A stretch of 64,000 bases of DNA from contig NZ_LBMD01000007.1 of the NCBI RefSeq assembly GCF_001293645.1, positions 62,001 to 126,000 on the forward strand. Direction: 5' to 3'. This document shows, one piece after another, positions 7,665 through 16,713 of this stretch. Position 1 is the stretch's first letter. The number at the start of each line of letters is the position of its first letter. The notes beneath the pieces are model-generated. The model worked only from the letters and a program-made list of their open reading frames with translations, was not told the DNA's origin and made no database searches. Origin of the DNA: Bacillus sp. CHD6a. GTDB lineage: Bacteria; Bacillota; Bacilli; Bacillales; Bacillaceae_I. Both the position numbers and the translations under genes were made by a program.

Positions 7665-7793
7665 TTGGCATTAAGAACATTGTGCGGGAGTTGCAGTGGG
7701 ACAGGAAGAAAAAAGCTCTTCATACTGCCCTTCTATAAGAAATGTAACAAGTGTAAAGGACAAGGCCGTTTAACAAAAAGTTTCTATATATAA
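7665..7793 (+). CDS. 42-aa double CxxC (DnaJ zinc-finger-like) protein
   Basis: Starts at TTG 7665, 9 bases after a GGAGG ribosome binding site. The product carries two DnaJ-type cysteine motifs: CGSCSGTG at about residues 7-14 and CNKCKGQG at about residues 27-34, separated by a basic/hydrophobic linker. Four cysteines in two CxxCxGxG motifs should bind one zinc ion, as in DnaJ central domains and small YuiA-like proteins. No J domain is present. Target unknown. A hairpin terminator follows. A competing ATG at 7661 in another frame gives only 25 residues without a motif. Confidence 0.65.
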   Translation: MALRTLCGSCSGTGRKKLFILPFYKKCNKCKGQGRLTKSFYI

Positions 7794-7808
7794 TTAGATA
7801 GAACATAA

Positions 7809-7848
7809 AAAATGCCAGCTCACTCACATTTGAGATCACCGGCATTTT
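7809..7848. terminator. Terminator between the CxxC gene and yqgV
   Basis: Imperfect stem with AAAATGCC and GGCATTTT ends, flanked by T-runs on both strands. It lies between convergent genes and probably acts bidirectionally. Confidence 0.65.
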
Positions 7849-7850
7849 AT

Positions 7851-8165
7851 TTATTTTAAGCGTTTAGATTCTACTGCGCGCAGCTTATCTTCCATTTGTA
7901 CACTTTTGTCCCTGCGATCATCTATCCTGATGTTGGTTGCTACACGGTGAAGGCCTTTTTGGAAGGGTGCCTCATGGATAACTTGTACCACGTGCAATAA
8001 TGTCGGGAGCTCTCCCTCTATAATGGTACTCATCGGAGTTAATTTATAGTCGATTTTACCTTCTTTTTTAAACCCCTCTAATATATCTTGAATATCTGCA
8101 ACATAGTCACTTACACTTGGACCATTGGTTCCAATAGGAATAACGGTGACATCAACAATTGCCAT
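7851..8165 (-). CDS. yqgV: MTH1187 family thiamine-binding-like protein YqgV
   Basis: 104 residues, start MAIVDVTVIPIGTNGPSVSD. The ferredoxin-like pattern with VADIQDILEG and YKLTPMSTIIEGELPTLLHV matches the DUF77/MTH1187 family, several members of which bind thiamine-type pyrimidine ligands and are linked to thiamine salvage. Role here not established. GAGGGGTG precedes the ATG. It follows yqgU by 18 bases and is likely co-transcribed with it. Confidence 0.85.
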   Translation of the reverse strand: MAIVDVTVIPIGTNGPSVSDYVADIQDILEGFKKEGKIDYKLTPMSTIIEGELPTLLHVVQVIHEAPFQKGLHRVATNIRIDDRRDKSVQMEDKLRAVESKRLK

Positions 8166-8183
8166 TCTTTTTACACCCCTCTT

Positions 8184-9314
8184 TTAGGATAATTCCACTA
8201 GTTTTACTGTTTTCATTGTTGTTGGAATTAATAATTGCTCTAATTGGTAGCCGTATAGACAATAAATACCGTTTGGAGAACATTTTAATGGTTTGTTCTC
8301 CATATCTTTTGCGAGAACTTTCTTCTGTCCAGTTGTGCTGTCAAATGAGATAAATTGAAAACCATCGATATATCCATCTGCATTCCCAGCGCGATTTGAT
8401 TCAAATGAATAAAACATTTTTGAGTTCTCTACCAAATCATAATAGGGAATAAAGTAATTGGAATATAACGTGAGTAATGGCGCTTCATAGGATTGTATTT
8501 CTTCCGGTTCGCTAAAACGAGAAAACGAATAAGATGCTATTCCATTATCATCCACTGATCCAACAGTTAACAGGAGGTTGTCATAGGTATGAAACATTAC
8601 GACACTTTCCTTGAGCTCTCTTTTTTCATTTGTCTCAATATTCTCAGCGTATAGCGGTGCTTCCAAGGAAGGCATATCATGATTCCAATCTATATAAGCT
8701 ATTTCTTCATTTGGAAACCATTGGACAAACGGATCTGTCACATCTTTTTTTACCATACTTTCGTTCCTCACATCAAGCAAAAAGCTATCGTAAGACCAGT
8801 CCTCCTTAAATGATGAAACAACTAGCTGTTGACCAGAAAAGGGACTCCACGAAAAAACAATATCTATGGAGTTATCAAATTTCCATTCTACAAGTTCTTC
8901 TCCTTTATCATCTAGAACTCTTAACTTCCCTTCTGTATCGGAAACGGCAGATCGAACAAGAAACATTTCATACGTCTTATTTGCTTCTACTGACATTATT
9001 AGTTCTTCAGATTTATAAAATACATCTGTTTCACCGGAAATTAGATCAAAGGTATGAATGACGGAACCTGTTCCATCGTTAACTATATATAATACGGTTT
9101 CATCATTCAACCATTCTGAAACAGCATTAAATTGATCAAAGGGTATAGAAAGCTTTTTAAGTTGCTCATTATGAAAGTTTGATGGGTTGAAAGGCTTTTG
9201 TTTTTCTTGGTTTGAGAGAGCAGGTGCGTTACTAACTTCCTTGGGGTGAGAAGGAGATTGACATCCTAACAACATACAAATTATGATACAGACTACCCAA
9301 AAATTCTTTTTCAT
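8184..9314 (-). CDS. yqgU: YqgU-like lipoprotein with propeller-type repeats
   Basis: 376 residues with an N-terminal lipoprotein signal: hydrophobic stretch then LLGC, lipidated Cys at about residue 18. The mature part has recurrent blade-like segments (WLNDETVLYIVN, WSPFSGQQLVVSS, WFPNEEIAYID) suggesting a beta-propeller. In B. subtilis YqgU is a lipoprotein of unknown function upstream of yqgV, and the order is the same here. A strong AGGAGGGG ribosome binding site supports the start. Confidence 0.8.
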   Translation of the reverse strand: MKKNFWVVCIIICMLLGCQSPSHPKEVSNAPALSNQEKQKPFNPSNFHNEQLKKLSIPFDQFNAVSEWLNDETVLYIVNDGTGSVIHTFDLISGETDVFYKSEELIMSVEANKTYEMFLVRSAVSDTEGKLRVLDDKGEELVEWKFDNSIDIVFSWSPFSGQQLVVSSFKEDWSYDSFLLDVRNESMVKKDVTDPFVQWFPNEEIAYIDWNHDMPSLEAPLYAENIETNEKRELKESVVMFHTYDNLLLTVGSVDDNGIASYSFSRFSEPEEIQSYEAPLLTLYSNYFIPYYDLVENSKMFYSFESNRAGNADGYIDGFQFISFDSTTGQKKVLAKDMENKPLKCSPNGIYCLYGYQLEQLLIPTTMKTVKLVELS

Positions 9315-9420
9315 TGCACCCCTCCTTTTTTCCTATCTTAATAACGATTATGAGGCAGGAAAGGTTTCAATACAAGCGAAAAAAATTAATATTCCTACAG
9401 TAATAATTTTCAATTCAAAA

Positions 9421-9448
9421 AAACGGCAAGCTGGCTGCTTTGCCGTTT
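9421..9448 (-). terminator. Terminator of yqgT
   Basis: 9-bp stem AAACGGCAA / TTGCCGTTT overlapping the yqgT stop codon, with T-rich sequence following on the minus strand. Confidence 0.75.
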
Positions 9449-10646
9449 AAGTGTATAGGGAAGCTAAAAAGATCCCGAGGGTTTTTTGATAGATCGTATC
9501 GTATTGGGACAATGGAAGAGGGTTAATCCCTTTACCAAGTTCCAAAGTGAAGCCAGGCTTTTTATATTCCTGAATGAACCAATCTTTAAATCCAGCATGA
9601 CTGTCGACATAACGAACGCTTTTATAGGTACTGACTCTTTCAAATTCCTGCGCGATTCTTTCACTGCTCTTAGGTTCCAGCCCTTCATATCCCCAGTAGA
9701 ACTCTTCTCCTTGGGTGTGAACTGCAATTACCTTATTGAAGTTTTCTTTTTCGACCAGGTTTGCCATTGCGACTGCTTCAGGTTCAGTCAAGGGCAGGTC
9801 ACCGGGATAATCTCTGGGGGAAGGCACTTTCTCTTCTTTTCTAATCTTCTCAATGTTCCAATTGGCAGGGAAATGTTTATTTAAGTCTACTCCGTTAATG
9901 TTTGCCTTCCATCCCAAATAATCAGGACGATTCAGATTAATACTTTCCACAAGCTCCTTGTATGGTGTTTCAGTCGGAGGACCATTCAGCACAAGATCAA
10001 CTCCGTCAGGGTTTACCATAGGAACAATGGAAAGCTCTGATTGTTCATATAAAGGTTTACATGAAATCCCTCTTAGTGGAGTAAAGTTAGTTAAACATCT
10101 AAGATAGTCGTTAAGTAAATTCATAATTACCGAACTAGTTATCCATTCGTTTGCATGAAAGCTGCCATTCCAATGTATTTTATTTTTCCCTTTTCCTAAT
10201 CGAATGTGATGAAGTGGTTTTCCCATCACAGATTGTCCAATAGAAGTGCATTCCATAAATGGATAAATGTCCTTTAACTTTTCCATATCATTTTTTAATG
10301 ATTGATAATCATATCGCTTTTTAGGATTCACTATGTTTTGTGTGATTCTATAAGGAAGGTTCAGAACATCTCCAGTTTTTAAATGAACAACGTCTTTCTC
10401 TTGATTCAATAACAGCAAACAATCAGGTGACAGATTTACTTTTTGAGCGATTGTATAGATGGTCTCCAATTCTTGAAGCCTATAATCTCTAGGCACATAC
10501 CCTGGAATAGCTATTTCTTCTCCTTTATTAAGGGGTTCTGAACCAGAAGATATCCCAGGGTTGGAATCGCATATTAAATCTAATGGCAACCCAAATAACT
10601 GGCTATAGTACCATAAGGTGTCGCCTTTTCTTGCCAAGACCTTCAT
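9447..10646 (-). CDS. yqgT: M14 peptidase with LysM domains (gamma-D-Glu-mDAP peptidase type)
   Basis: 399 residues. Two N-terminal LysM modules (about residues 1-95: GDTLWYYSQLFGLPLDLICD and YTIAQKVNLSPDCLLLLNQE) precede a zinc carboxypeptidase domain with HANEW (zinc His and Glu), ELSIVPMVNPDGVDLV and the third ligand in VIAVHTQGEEFYWG; the catalytic Glu is in FTLELGKG. This architecture is that of gamma-D-glutamyl-meso-diaminopimelate peptidase I, which trims cell-wall peptides, in Bacillus often during sporulation. No classical signal peptide is seen, so it may act in the cytoplasm or forespore. Own terminator. Confidence 0.88.
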   Translation of the reverse strand: MKVLARKGDTLWYYSQLFGLPLDLICDSNPGISSGSEPLNKGEEIAIPGYVPRDYRLQELETIYTIAQKVNLSPDCLLLLNQEKDVVHLKTGDVLNLPYRITQNIVNPKKRYDYQSLKNDMEKLKDIYPFMECTSIGQSVMGKPLHHIRLGKGKNKIHWNGSFHANEWITSSVIMNLLNDYLRCLTNFTPLRGISCKPLYEQSELSIVPMVNPDGVDLVLNGPPTETPYKELVESINLNRPDYLGWKANINGVDLNKHFPANWNIEKIRKEEKVPSPRDYPGDLPLTEPEAVAMANLVEKENFNKVIAVHTQGEEFYWGYEGLEPKSSERIAQEFERVSTYKSVRYVDSHAGFKDWFIQEYKKPGFTLELGKGINPLPLSQYDTIYQKTLGIFLASLYT

Positions 10647-10732
10647 TCTAAATCACCGCCCACCATTAACATTTATACTTATCCATATGGTGAAAAGGTA
10701 AAATTTAGAACGATACGTCAATGAGTAAACAA

Positions 10733-10769
10733 AAAACACCGAAAGCAATTAACCTGCCTTCGGTGTTTT
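10733..10769 (-). terminator. Terminator of yqgS
   Basis: Stem AAAACACCGAA / TTCGGTGTTTT with a 15-base loop followed by TTTTTTG on the minus strand. Confidence 0.85.
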
Positions 10770-10773
10770 AATT

Positions 10774-12669
10774 TTATTCTTCCATTTTGCTTTCGTCCAT
10801 CTGGATGGATGTACCATCATAGAAACGAAGCAAATCTCCGTATACAATTTCATCGGAATATTGAAGCTCTTTTTTCGCTTTTTCCATGTAAGGCTCACAT
10901 GCAGATTGGTCTGTCTCTTCTTCCGTTTCCTTATCATAGCAAGCGTTTTTTGCATAAACCACTTTGTCTGTTACAAAACTACCGTCACGGAATACTACAA
11001 AATCATTTCTGTCTTCGGAGAAAAGATCTGCACCGAATTGAATATCATTTTTGGTCTCCATGCCAAGTAAATGTTTAATAGTAGGCTTAAGATCAATCTG
11101 TCCACCAACTGTATCAAATTCTTTTGGATTTTTATCCGTCACACCTGGAATGTGAACGAACATTGGCACACGCTGCAATTGAGCATTTTCAAAAGGAGTA
11201 ATTTCTTTTCCTAAATACTGGCTCATCGCTTCGTTATGGTTTTCAGAGATACCATAATGATCTCCGTACAAGATGATGATGGAATCTTCATAAAGACCTG
11301 ATTTCTTTAACTCATCAAAAAGGACTTTAATTGATTCATCACTATATCTTACTGTTGGGAAATAGCGATTTAAAGTACGACTGTTAGAATCGAATTCATC
11401 TACAAATTTATCTTCTTCATCCAAGACGAATGGGAAGTGATTGGTTAACGTAATAAATTTAGCATAGAAAGGTTTTTCTAAATCCTGCATGTATGGGATA
11501 GATTGTTGGAAAAACTCAATATCCTTTAAACCCCAACCTACAGAATTTTCTTCGTTTACATCATAATTTTCAATATCGAAGAATTGGTCGTATCCAAGTG
11601 ATTTATACATGACATCACGGTTCCAGAAACTTTTGTTGTTTGCATGGAAAGTAACCGGTGTATAACCTTCTTCTTTAATTACGTTAGGTGTTGCTGTATG
11701 AAAATCATTTGTTCCATGAGTGAAGAATACGGCACCGCGTCCTACAGGATATAAGGAATTATCTAATAAAAATTCAGAGTCAGACGTTTTCCCTTGACCT
11801 GTTTGATGAAAGAAGTTATTAAAGTAATAACTTTGGTCTTTTAATTCATTAAGGAACGGAGTGATCGGCTCACCGTTAATTTCCTTATCAATTACAAAGG
11901 ATTGCATGGATTCTAATTTGACTACTATGACATTTTTGCCTTTTGCAATACCATAAAGATCGTCATTAGGTGCTTTATAACTTGCGTTAATATAGTTTTG
12001 AATTTCAGCAAGTTCGCTTCCGTCCGCCATCGCACGTTGTGCACGAGTTTTGGATTGGATAACAGCATCATACACATGATAGTTGTACGTACCCAAGTTC
12101 TTCACGAGGATTTCACGATCAAATGTACGAGTCAATAATTGAGGTCTTTCTGTTTCAGCCAAACCTAGGTTGAAGAGAAAAATACCAACAATGGATAAGA
12201 AGTACATCTTGCGAACTTTTGGTCTCCATGTGCTCATGCTTACAAAAGAAGGAGTCCACTTTGCAATGGCAATCAGAATAATCACGTCTGTAAACATTAG
12301 TAAGTCAATTGGTGTCATTAGTTCTGTTATACTACCGCCTAGATCACTCATGTTACCTGATTGAAAAAGTAACGGGATGGTGATGAAATCATTAAAGAAA
12401 CGGTAATAGACTGCATTTGCATAAAGTACAAATGAAACGATAAAACTTGTAATAATCAGGTACCGCTTCATTCCCTTTTCTTTAAAGAAGAGGGCAAAAC
12501 CGGCAATAAGCAGGACAAAGCTTAATGGGTTAATGAATAAAATAAATTCTTGTTTTAGAGATTCAATGGTAATGTTAAAACTTGTTTTATATACGATATA
12601 TGTTTTTATCCAGAGCAGGACAACTGCAATTAGGATAAAAGGCACTTTTGATTTAAAGGCTTGCTTCAT
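10774..12669 (-). CDS. yqgS: LTA synthase family protein YqgS
   Basis: 631 residues. Five N-terminal membrane helices (about residues 10-175) are followed by an extracellular sulfatase-like domain. [16 protein letters not shown] provides the metal-binding Glu, [11 protein letters not shown] the catalytic Thr, and [14 protein letters not shown] the metal-binding Asp-His motif. The family polymerises or primes glycerol phosphate from phosphatidylglycerol to build lipoteichoic acid. YqgS is one of four LtaS paralogues in B. subtilis and the genomic context supports this assignment, although synthase versus primase activity cannot be told from sequence. Confidence 0.9.
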   Translation of the reverse strand: MKQAFKSKVPFILIAVVLLWIKTYIVYKTSFNITIESLKQEFILFINPLSFVLLIAGFALFFKEKGMKRYLIITSFIVSFVLYANAVYYRFFNDFITIPLLFQSGNMSDLGGSITELMTPIDLLMFTDVIILIAIAKWTPSFVSMSTWRPKVRKMYFLSIVGIFLFNLGLAETERPQLLTRTFDREILVKNLGTYNYHVYDAVIQSKTRAQRAMADGSELAEIQNYINASYKAPNDDLYGIAKGKNVIVVKLESMQSFVIDKEINGEPITPFLNELKDQSYYFNNFFHQTGQGKTSDSEFLLDNSLYPVGRGAVFFTHGTNDFHTATPNVIKEEGYTPVTFHANNKSFWNRDVMYKSLGYDQFFDIENYDVNEENSVGWGLKDIEFFQQSIPYMQDLEKPFYAKFITLTNHFPFVLDEEDKFVDEFDSNSRTLNRYFPTVRYSDESIKVLFDELKKSGLYEDSIIILYGDHYGISENHNEAMSQYLGKEITPFENAQLQRVPMFVHIPGVTDKNPKEFDTVGGQIDLKPTIKHLLGMETKNDIQFGADLFSEDRNDFVVFRDGSFVTDKVVYAKNACYDKETEEETDQSACEPYMEKAKKELQYSDEIVYGDLLRFYDGTSIQMDESKMEE

Positions 12670-12968
12670 CTTTTTACCTCCTTATAGCAAAGACAGGGAA
12701 GCTCTTTATTAGATTTGATATTTATTATTATTGTTTAAAAAAACTTTTTAGATGTATCCATGACCAACTTTTCATCACTCAAAAAATTTGGCTACGACAT
12801 ATCTTAAAACTTTTTTTACAAAAAATCAATGGATAATTAATACTGTATTTATATTAAAGAGCTAGAATAATAGTCTTGGCGTTGCTTGCAACTATATATA
12901 ATAGACGCGGTACAAGCCGAAAAGTTTCAAAAAACAAAGATGTTTTTTTATTCTAAATAGTCAAACAA
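12670..12968. other. AT-rich upstream region of yqgS
   Basis: About 300 bases without a gene. A TTGCAA-N16-TATTCT pair on the minus strand, around 12870-12895, is a possible yqgS promoter. No other structure was seen. Confidence 0.35.
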
Positions 12969-12998
12969 AATGGAGGCTTCTTATAAGAAGCCTCCATT
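12969..12998 (-). terminator. Terminator downstream of glcK
   Basis: Perfect 13-bp inverted repeat AATGGAGGCTTCT / AGAAGCCTCCATT with a TATA loop, followed on the minus strand by TTTTGTTTG. It is 68 bases after the glcK stop codon. Confidence 0.85.
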
Positions 12999-13065
12999 AC
13001 GCGCTATTCTCGCTTCTTTCTATCATTTTTACCCAAGAGACAGAAAGAATAAACTATACACTTTT

Positions 13066-14025
13066 TTACAATTTTGTTTTGGCCAGATACGCCGCTCCGA
13101 TTACTCCGGCATCGTTTCCTAGAATTGCTTCAGCAATTTTCACGCCGACTTTGGTTCTTGGAAATAAGTATTTTACAAAATGATGACGAACAGGATTTAA
13201 TAATTTATCTCCTGCTTTTGATACCCCTCCACCAATAACGATTTTCTCCGGGTTCATGGCGTTTGCCAAATTTGCAAGAGCCAATCCTAAATAAGAAGAG
13301 ACTTTATCGACAACGTATTGTGAAATTTCTTCTTTAGCATCCGCCTGTTCAAATATTAACTTTGCGGTCAAACCTTCTTGTTGTGCTAATTCTTCCAGCT
13401 TGCTTCCTGGATTTTCTTCCATTGCTTCTTTAGCAAGACGAACAATTCCAGTTGCAGATGCAATCGTTTCCAGACACCCTGTTTTTCCACAGTTGCAAGG
13501 CGCTCCACCTTCAGGTATTACAGTAATATGCCCTATTTCTCCTCCGGCACCGTTTATGCCATGAACAATTTCTCCATTGGTAATAATACCGCCGCCAACT
13601 CCCGTTCCGAGTGTAACACAAATGAGATCCTTAGATCCTTCACCGGCACCTTTCCACATCTCCCCAATTGCAGCAAGGTTCGCGTCATTATCGACTACTA
13701 CTGGTAATCCAGTTTCTACTTCTAAGAGATCTTTAAGAGGGTAATTTTCCCAGCCTAAGTTAACTGCTTCATATATTAAACCTGTTGCCATATTGACTGG
13801 ACCTGGTGCACCCATTCCCAGTGCTTTTAATTTTGATTTTGATTCCCCAAGTTCCTCTAATTTACTATCTATAGCCTTTGCGATATCTGTTGTAATATTT
13901 TTTCCTTTTTCACTTATATCTGTTACAATCTCCCATTTGTGAGCGATTTCACCGTATTGTGTAACAAACGCCATTTTTATCGTCGTGCCACCTAAGTCGA
14001 CACCTACTAACCATTTGTTTTCCAT
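13066..14025 (-). CDS. glcK: ROK family glucokinase
   Basis: 319 residues. Phosphorylates glucose with ATP in the cytoplasm, feeding non-PTS glucose into glycolysis. The ATP-binding motif [14 protein letters not shown] is at the N-terminus, the sugar-binding EIGHITV follows, and the ROK zinc motif [10 protein letters not shown] is intact. glcK and yqgQ overlap closely as in B. subtilis, with the yqgQ stop about 17 bases upstream of the glcK start. A separate promoter is not obvious. Confidence 0.93.
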   Translation of the reverse strand: MENKWLVGVDLGGTTIKMAFVTQYGEIAHKWEIVTDISEKGKNITTDIAKAIDSKLEELGESKSKLKALGMGAPGPVNMATGLIYEAVNLGWENYPLKDLLEVETGLPVVVDNDANLAAIGEMWKGAGEGSKDLICVTLGTGVGGGIITNGEIVHGINGAGGEIGHITVIPEGGAPCNCGKTGCLETIASATGIVRLAKEAMEENPGSKLEELAQQEGLTAKLIFEQADAKEEISQYVVDKVSSYLGLALANLANAMNPEKIVIGGGVSKAGDKLLNPVRHHFVKYLFPRTKVGVKIAEAILGNDAGVIGAAYLAKTKL

Positions 14026-14042
14026 TTTATTTCACCTTTTCT

Positions 14043-14234
14043 TTATCTTAATTTGGATAATTCTTGTCGCAGAATGATCATGGCGGACTGGAACATGCTT
14101 GCGTCCAATACTCCTGAGCGATAGAGCTCCCTTATTTCATCTTCCATCAGCTCTAGATCTGCTATTTTGTCGCCTGTATAAATGAAGGCTCCATAGCTTT
14201 TTAAGAGTTGTCTTATGTCTAACATTGTTTTCAT
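14043..14234 (-). CDS. yqgQ: YqgQ family protein (DUF910), 63 aa
   Basis: Small three-helix protein: MLDIRQLLKSYGAFIYTGDK then LELMEDEIRELYRSGVLDAS and AMIILRQEL. This matches YqgQ/DUF910, a family proposed to bind nucleic acid, with no proven role. The ATG at 14225 (MLDIRQLL) with upstream AAGGTGAAGTC is an equally possible start. First gene of the yqgQ-glcK unit. Confidence 0.85.
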   Translation of the reverse strand: MKTMLDIRQLLKSYGAFIYTGDKIADLELMEDEIRELYRSGVLDASMFQSAMIILRQELSKLR

Positions 14235-14385
14235 GACTTCACCTTTTCTGCTTTACTAGTTGAAAGGGTTTACGCTCCATTTTTAGTATAAAGGATTCAC
14301 TTGTGGCGTCAAGCAAGAAAACGTAAGAAAAACCGAGAAAACCATGCCAGTCCTTTTAATTCTGAAAAGCTTAAGTTGGATGGTT
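14235..14385. other. Intergenic stretch before the repeat cluster
   Basis: Contains the upstream region of yqgQ-glcK. No gene or clear hairpin seen. Together with the following repeats it forms an 860-bp gene-free region. Confidence 0.4.
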
Positions 14386-14470
14386 AACCTCCGGTGTTCC
14401 TTTCCGCAATTGGCTTCGCTTTCCTAGGGGCGGTGCTTGAGCCTCCTCGCAAACGCTGAAGCCACTGAAA
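14386..14470 (+). repeat. Dispersed GC-rich repeat, copy 2 (forward, 3' truncated)
   Basis: Shares TTCCTTTCCGCAA, GGCTTCGCTTTCCTAGGGGC and GAGCCTCCTCG with the other copies, then breaks off at AAGCCACTGAAAAAGAC. The same breakpoint is seen near 22980 and 23093. Confidence 0.85.
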
Positions 14471-14496
14471 AAGACCTTGATTTCAAAATTTAATTA

Positions 14497-14637
14497 AACA
14501 CCGCTGTTGATTTCCGCAAATGGCTTCGCTTTCCTAGGGAAGGTGCTTGAGCCTCCTCGCTTCGCTGCGGGTTCTCAAGCTACCTTTATCTCCCTCAGGA
14601 GTCTTCGCCTTTTGCTCCAATCCACAGCTAGGAATCA
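14497..14637 (+). repeat. Dispersed GC-rich repeat, copy 3 (forward, full length)
   Basis: From AACACCGCTGTTGATTTCCG to CACAGCTAGGAATCA, about 140 bp, nearly identical to the copies at 23129 and 50153. Confidence 0.9.
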
Positions 14638-14659
14638 TAAAAAACTTCACGTTATCATT

Positions 14660-14812
14660 TTTTCAGTGGCTTCGCTACAACTGCGGGGTCTCCACCTAGC
14701 GCTAGCTCCATCAGGACAAGGAAGGTTTCGGCAGTGAAACATCGCACGAAGAAAATGTTTAGCATTTTCGAGGAGTCTTCGCCATTTACTCCAATTCACA
14801 GCTAGGGATCAC
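14660..14812 (+). repeat. Dispersed GC-rich repeat, copy 4 (forward, with internal insert)
   Basis: The 5' part is replaced by TTTCAGTGGCTTCGCTAC. After GCTCCATCAGGA there is an unrelated stretch of about 55 bases (14718-14772) before the repeat resumes at GAGGAGTCTTCGCC and ends at CAGCTAGGGATCAC. Confidence 0.8.
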
Positions 14813-14894
14813 ATGAATGAAAAGTGAATGATGATATTTTAAAACTTAAACATTCCGTGGTTTTGACTTAACCTTAATCGAATGAAGTAACCTT

Positions 14895-15020
14895 GTTAAT
14901 TGAAGTGGAAGGCGCGTAGACGCCCGCGGGAGGAAGGGGCAGGTGAGACCACGGAAGGCGAAGCCTGAGGAGGCTCGCTCCGCCCTCAGGCAAGCGAAGC
15001 GCCTGAAACGGAAATCAACC
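14895..15020 (-). repeat. Dispersed GC-rich repeat, copy 5 (reverse)
   Basis: Reverse-oriented version: TTAATTGAAGTGGAAGG, CCCGCGGGAGG, GAGGAGGCTCG and AAGCGAAGCGCCTGAAACGG, ending GAAATCAACC. Inverted relative to copies 2-4. Confidence 0.85.
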
Positions 15021-15047
15021 TATTAAATGCTTTCTTAATCTTCATAA

Positions 15048-15079
15048 AAAAACGGATGGATTTAGGGCCATCCGTTTTT
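15048..15079 (-). terminator. Terminator of the spoVAF-like gene
   Basis: 12-bp stem AAAAACGGATGG / CCATCCGTTTTT with an 8-base loop and T-rich 3' end on the minus strand. Confidence 0.88.
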
Positions 15080-15095
15080 CTTTATAAAATTCTTA

Positions 15096-16559
15096 TTATC
15101 TATCCGGATCTTCCGAGTGTAGGATGGTTGGTCTTCTATTCTTTAACGGAATTGGTGACCGTATTATAACATCACGGAATCCTCTGTAGTTGAATGGGAT
15201 AAATGGCCATAGGTAAGGGACATTGTAGGAATTCATCATCATCAAGAATACAATGAGAATGACAAGCCCGATCATAAAGCCAATCACTCCAAACAGGTAA
15301 GTCAATAAAAGCAACACAATTCGAAATAATCTATTTGCCAAGCTAAGCTCATAACTTGGTGTTGAAAATGTTCCAATAGCAGCGATGGCCAGATATAAAA
15401 TTATTTCTGGTACAAAAAGACCTACTTTTACTGCAACGTCTCCTATGAGAATAGCCGCCACTAATCCAAGGGCGGTACCTAATGAAGTTGGCGTATGAAT
15501 GGCTGCCATTCTGAGCATGTCCATCCCGATTTCAATTATTAGTATTTGGGCAATTAATGGTACTTCACCCGTTTCAGTTGGCCCGATATACGATAGTTGG
15601 TCAGGAAGTAACTGTGTATTCGTTGCCAGCAAGTACCATAAAGGCAGTATAAATATAGACGCCCAGACTGCAAGGAACCTAACGAGCCTTAAGTACGCCC
15701 CAACAACTGGTTTGTTTCTGTACTCTTCAGCATGTTGAAGATGATGCCAAAAAGTAGCTGGAGTTATAATAACACTAGGAGAACCGTCTACTATGACTAG
15801 TACATGTCCTTCATATAAATGCGCTGCTGCTGTATCTGGCCGTTCAGTGTATCTGACTGTAGGATAGGGATTCCAATGTCTTCCTCCTACGAACTCTTCT
15901 AGCGTCTTTTCGGCCATTGGCAGGCCATCTGTATCAATGTTTTTCAATGAATCTTTAATTTTTTCCACCAGATCTGGATCTGCCAGTTCATCCATATAAC
16001 AGATACTAATATCCGTCTTTGACCTTCTTCCAACCTGCAAGTATTCCATTCTGAGTGAACTGTCTCTTATCCTTCTACGGATTAATGCACAGTTGAATAT
16101 CATTGTCTCGACGAAACCATCCCTGGAACCGCGAACCACTCTTTCCATGTCAGGTTCTTCTGGACCTCTAACAGGATAGGTTCTCGAATCAATAATGATT
16201 GCTTCCTCAAGTCCTTCTACAATGATGACAGTTGGACCTGCAAGAACCTGATCTACAACTGTTTCCAAATCGTCTGTTTTTCCAATTTCGACATAAGGTA
16301 TGTACGTCTTTAATAACTTGTCCAGAGGTTTTTCATCCAGATCTTCCGGCAATAGGTCGGATAGAAATTTCATTAAAAACAACATAATTTCATCTTTACC
16401 GAAACCGTCCACTAAGAACATCCCTATTTTTCTACCTGCATAATGGAGATCAAGAAAGATTAAGTCAAAACTTTTATCAATTGCCATTCTTTCTTTTAAA
16501 TATCCAACATCTTCATCGAAATTCCCCGACATTTTTTTGGTTGGTTTATGCCAAGTCAA
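15096..16559 (-). CDS. SpoVAF/GerA-family spore germination protein
   Basis: 487 residues starting at TTG 16559 behind a TAGGAGGAAA site. The long N-terminal soluble domain (about residues 1-285) and four to five membrane helices (about 290-450) form the GerA alpha-subunit architecture. The segment TFWHHLQHAEEYRNKPVVGA followed by LRLVRFLAVWASIFILPLWY resembles SpoVAF more than nutrient-receptor subunits. SpoVAF sits in the spore inner membrane and takes part in ion and dipicolinate release during germination. Here it stands alone, away from a spoVA operon, so it may be a paralogue; the assignment is from recalled similarity. Confidence 0.82.
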   Translation of the reverse strand: MTWHKPTKKMSGNFDEDVGYLKERMAIDKSFDLIFLDLHYAGRKIGMFLVDGFGKDEIMLFLMKFLSDLLPEDLDEKPLDKLLKTYIPYVEIGKTDDLETVVDQVLAGPTVIIVEGLEEAIIIDSRTYPVRGPEEPDMERVVRGSRDGFVETMIFNCALIRRRIRDSSLRMEYLQVGRRSKTDISICYMDELADPDLVEKIKDSLKNIDTDGLPMAEKTLEEFVGGRHWNPYPTVRYTERPDTAAAHLYEGHVLVIVDGSPSVIITPATFWHHLQHAEEYRNKPVVGAYLRLVRFLAVWASIFILPLWYLLATNTQLLPDQLSYIGPTETGEVPLIAQILIIEIGMDMLRMAAIHTPTSLGTALGLVAAILIGDVAVKVGLFVPEIILYLAIAAIGTFSTPSYELSLANRLFRIVLLLLTYLFGVIGFMIGLVILIVFLMMMNSYNVPYLWPFIPFNYRGFRDVIIRSPIPLKNRRPTILHSEDPDR

Positions 16560-16660
16560 AATGATTTCCTCCTAATTCATCAAGTATTAGGTATGAAGTA
16601 CTTATCATCTTTTCATTTTCTGCTAATCTCAATGAAAAAATACAAGATCGCATAAAAAAA

Positions 16661-16701
16661 CAGCAGGACCTTCCCTCTCAAAGGAATGGTAAGTCCTGCT
16701 G
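16661..16701 (-). terminator. Terminator of gluP, extending towards the spoVAF-like gene
   Basis: Stem CAGCAGGAC(C) / GTCCTGCTG with a purine-rich loop, followed by a T-run on the minus strand, 13 bases after the gluP stop codon. Confidence 0.85.
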
Positions 16702-16713
16702 CTTTCTAGACAT

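Noticed and set aside
7661-7738. 25-residue ATG frame overlapping the CxxC gene
   Set aside because: The TTG frame at 7665 uses the same ribosome binding site at better spacing and encodes two zinc motifs with a terminator after it.
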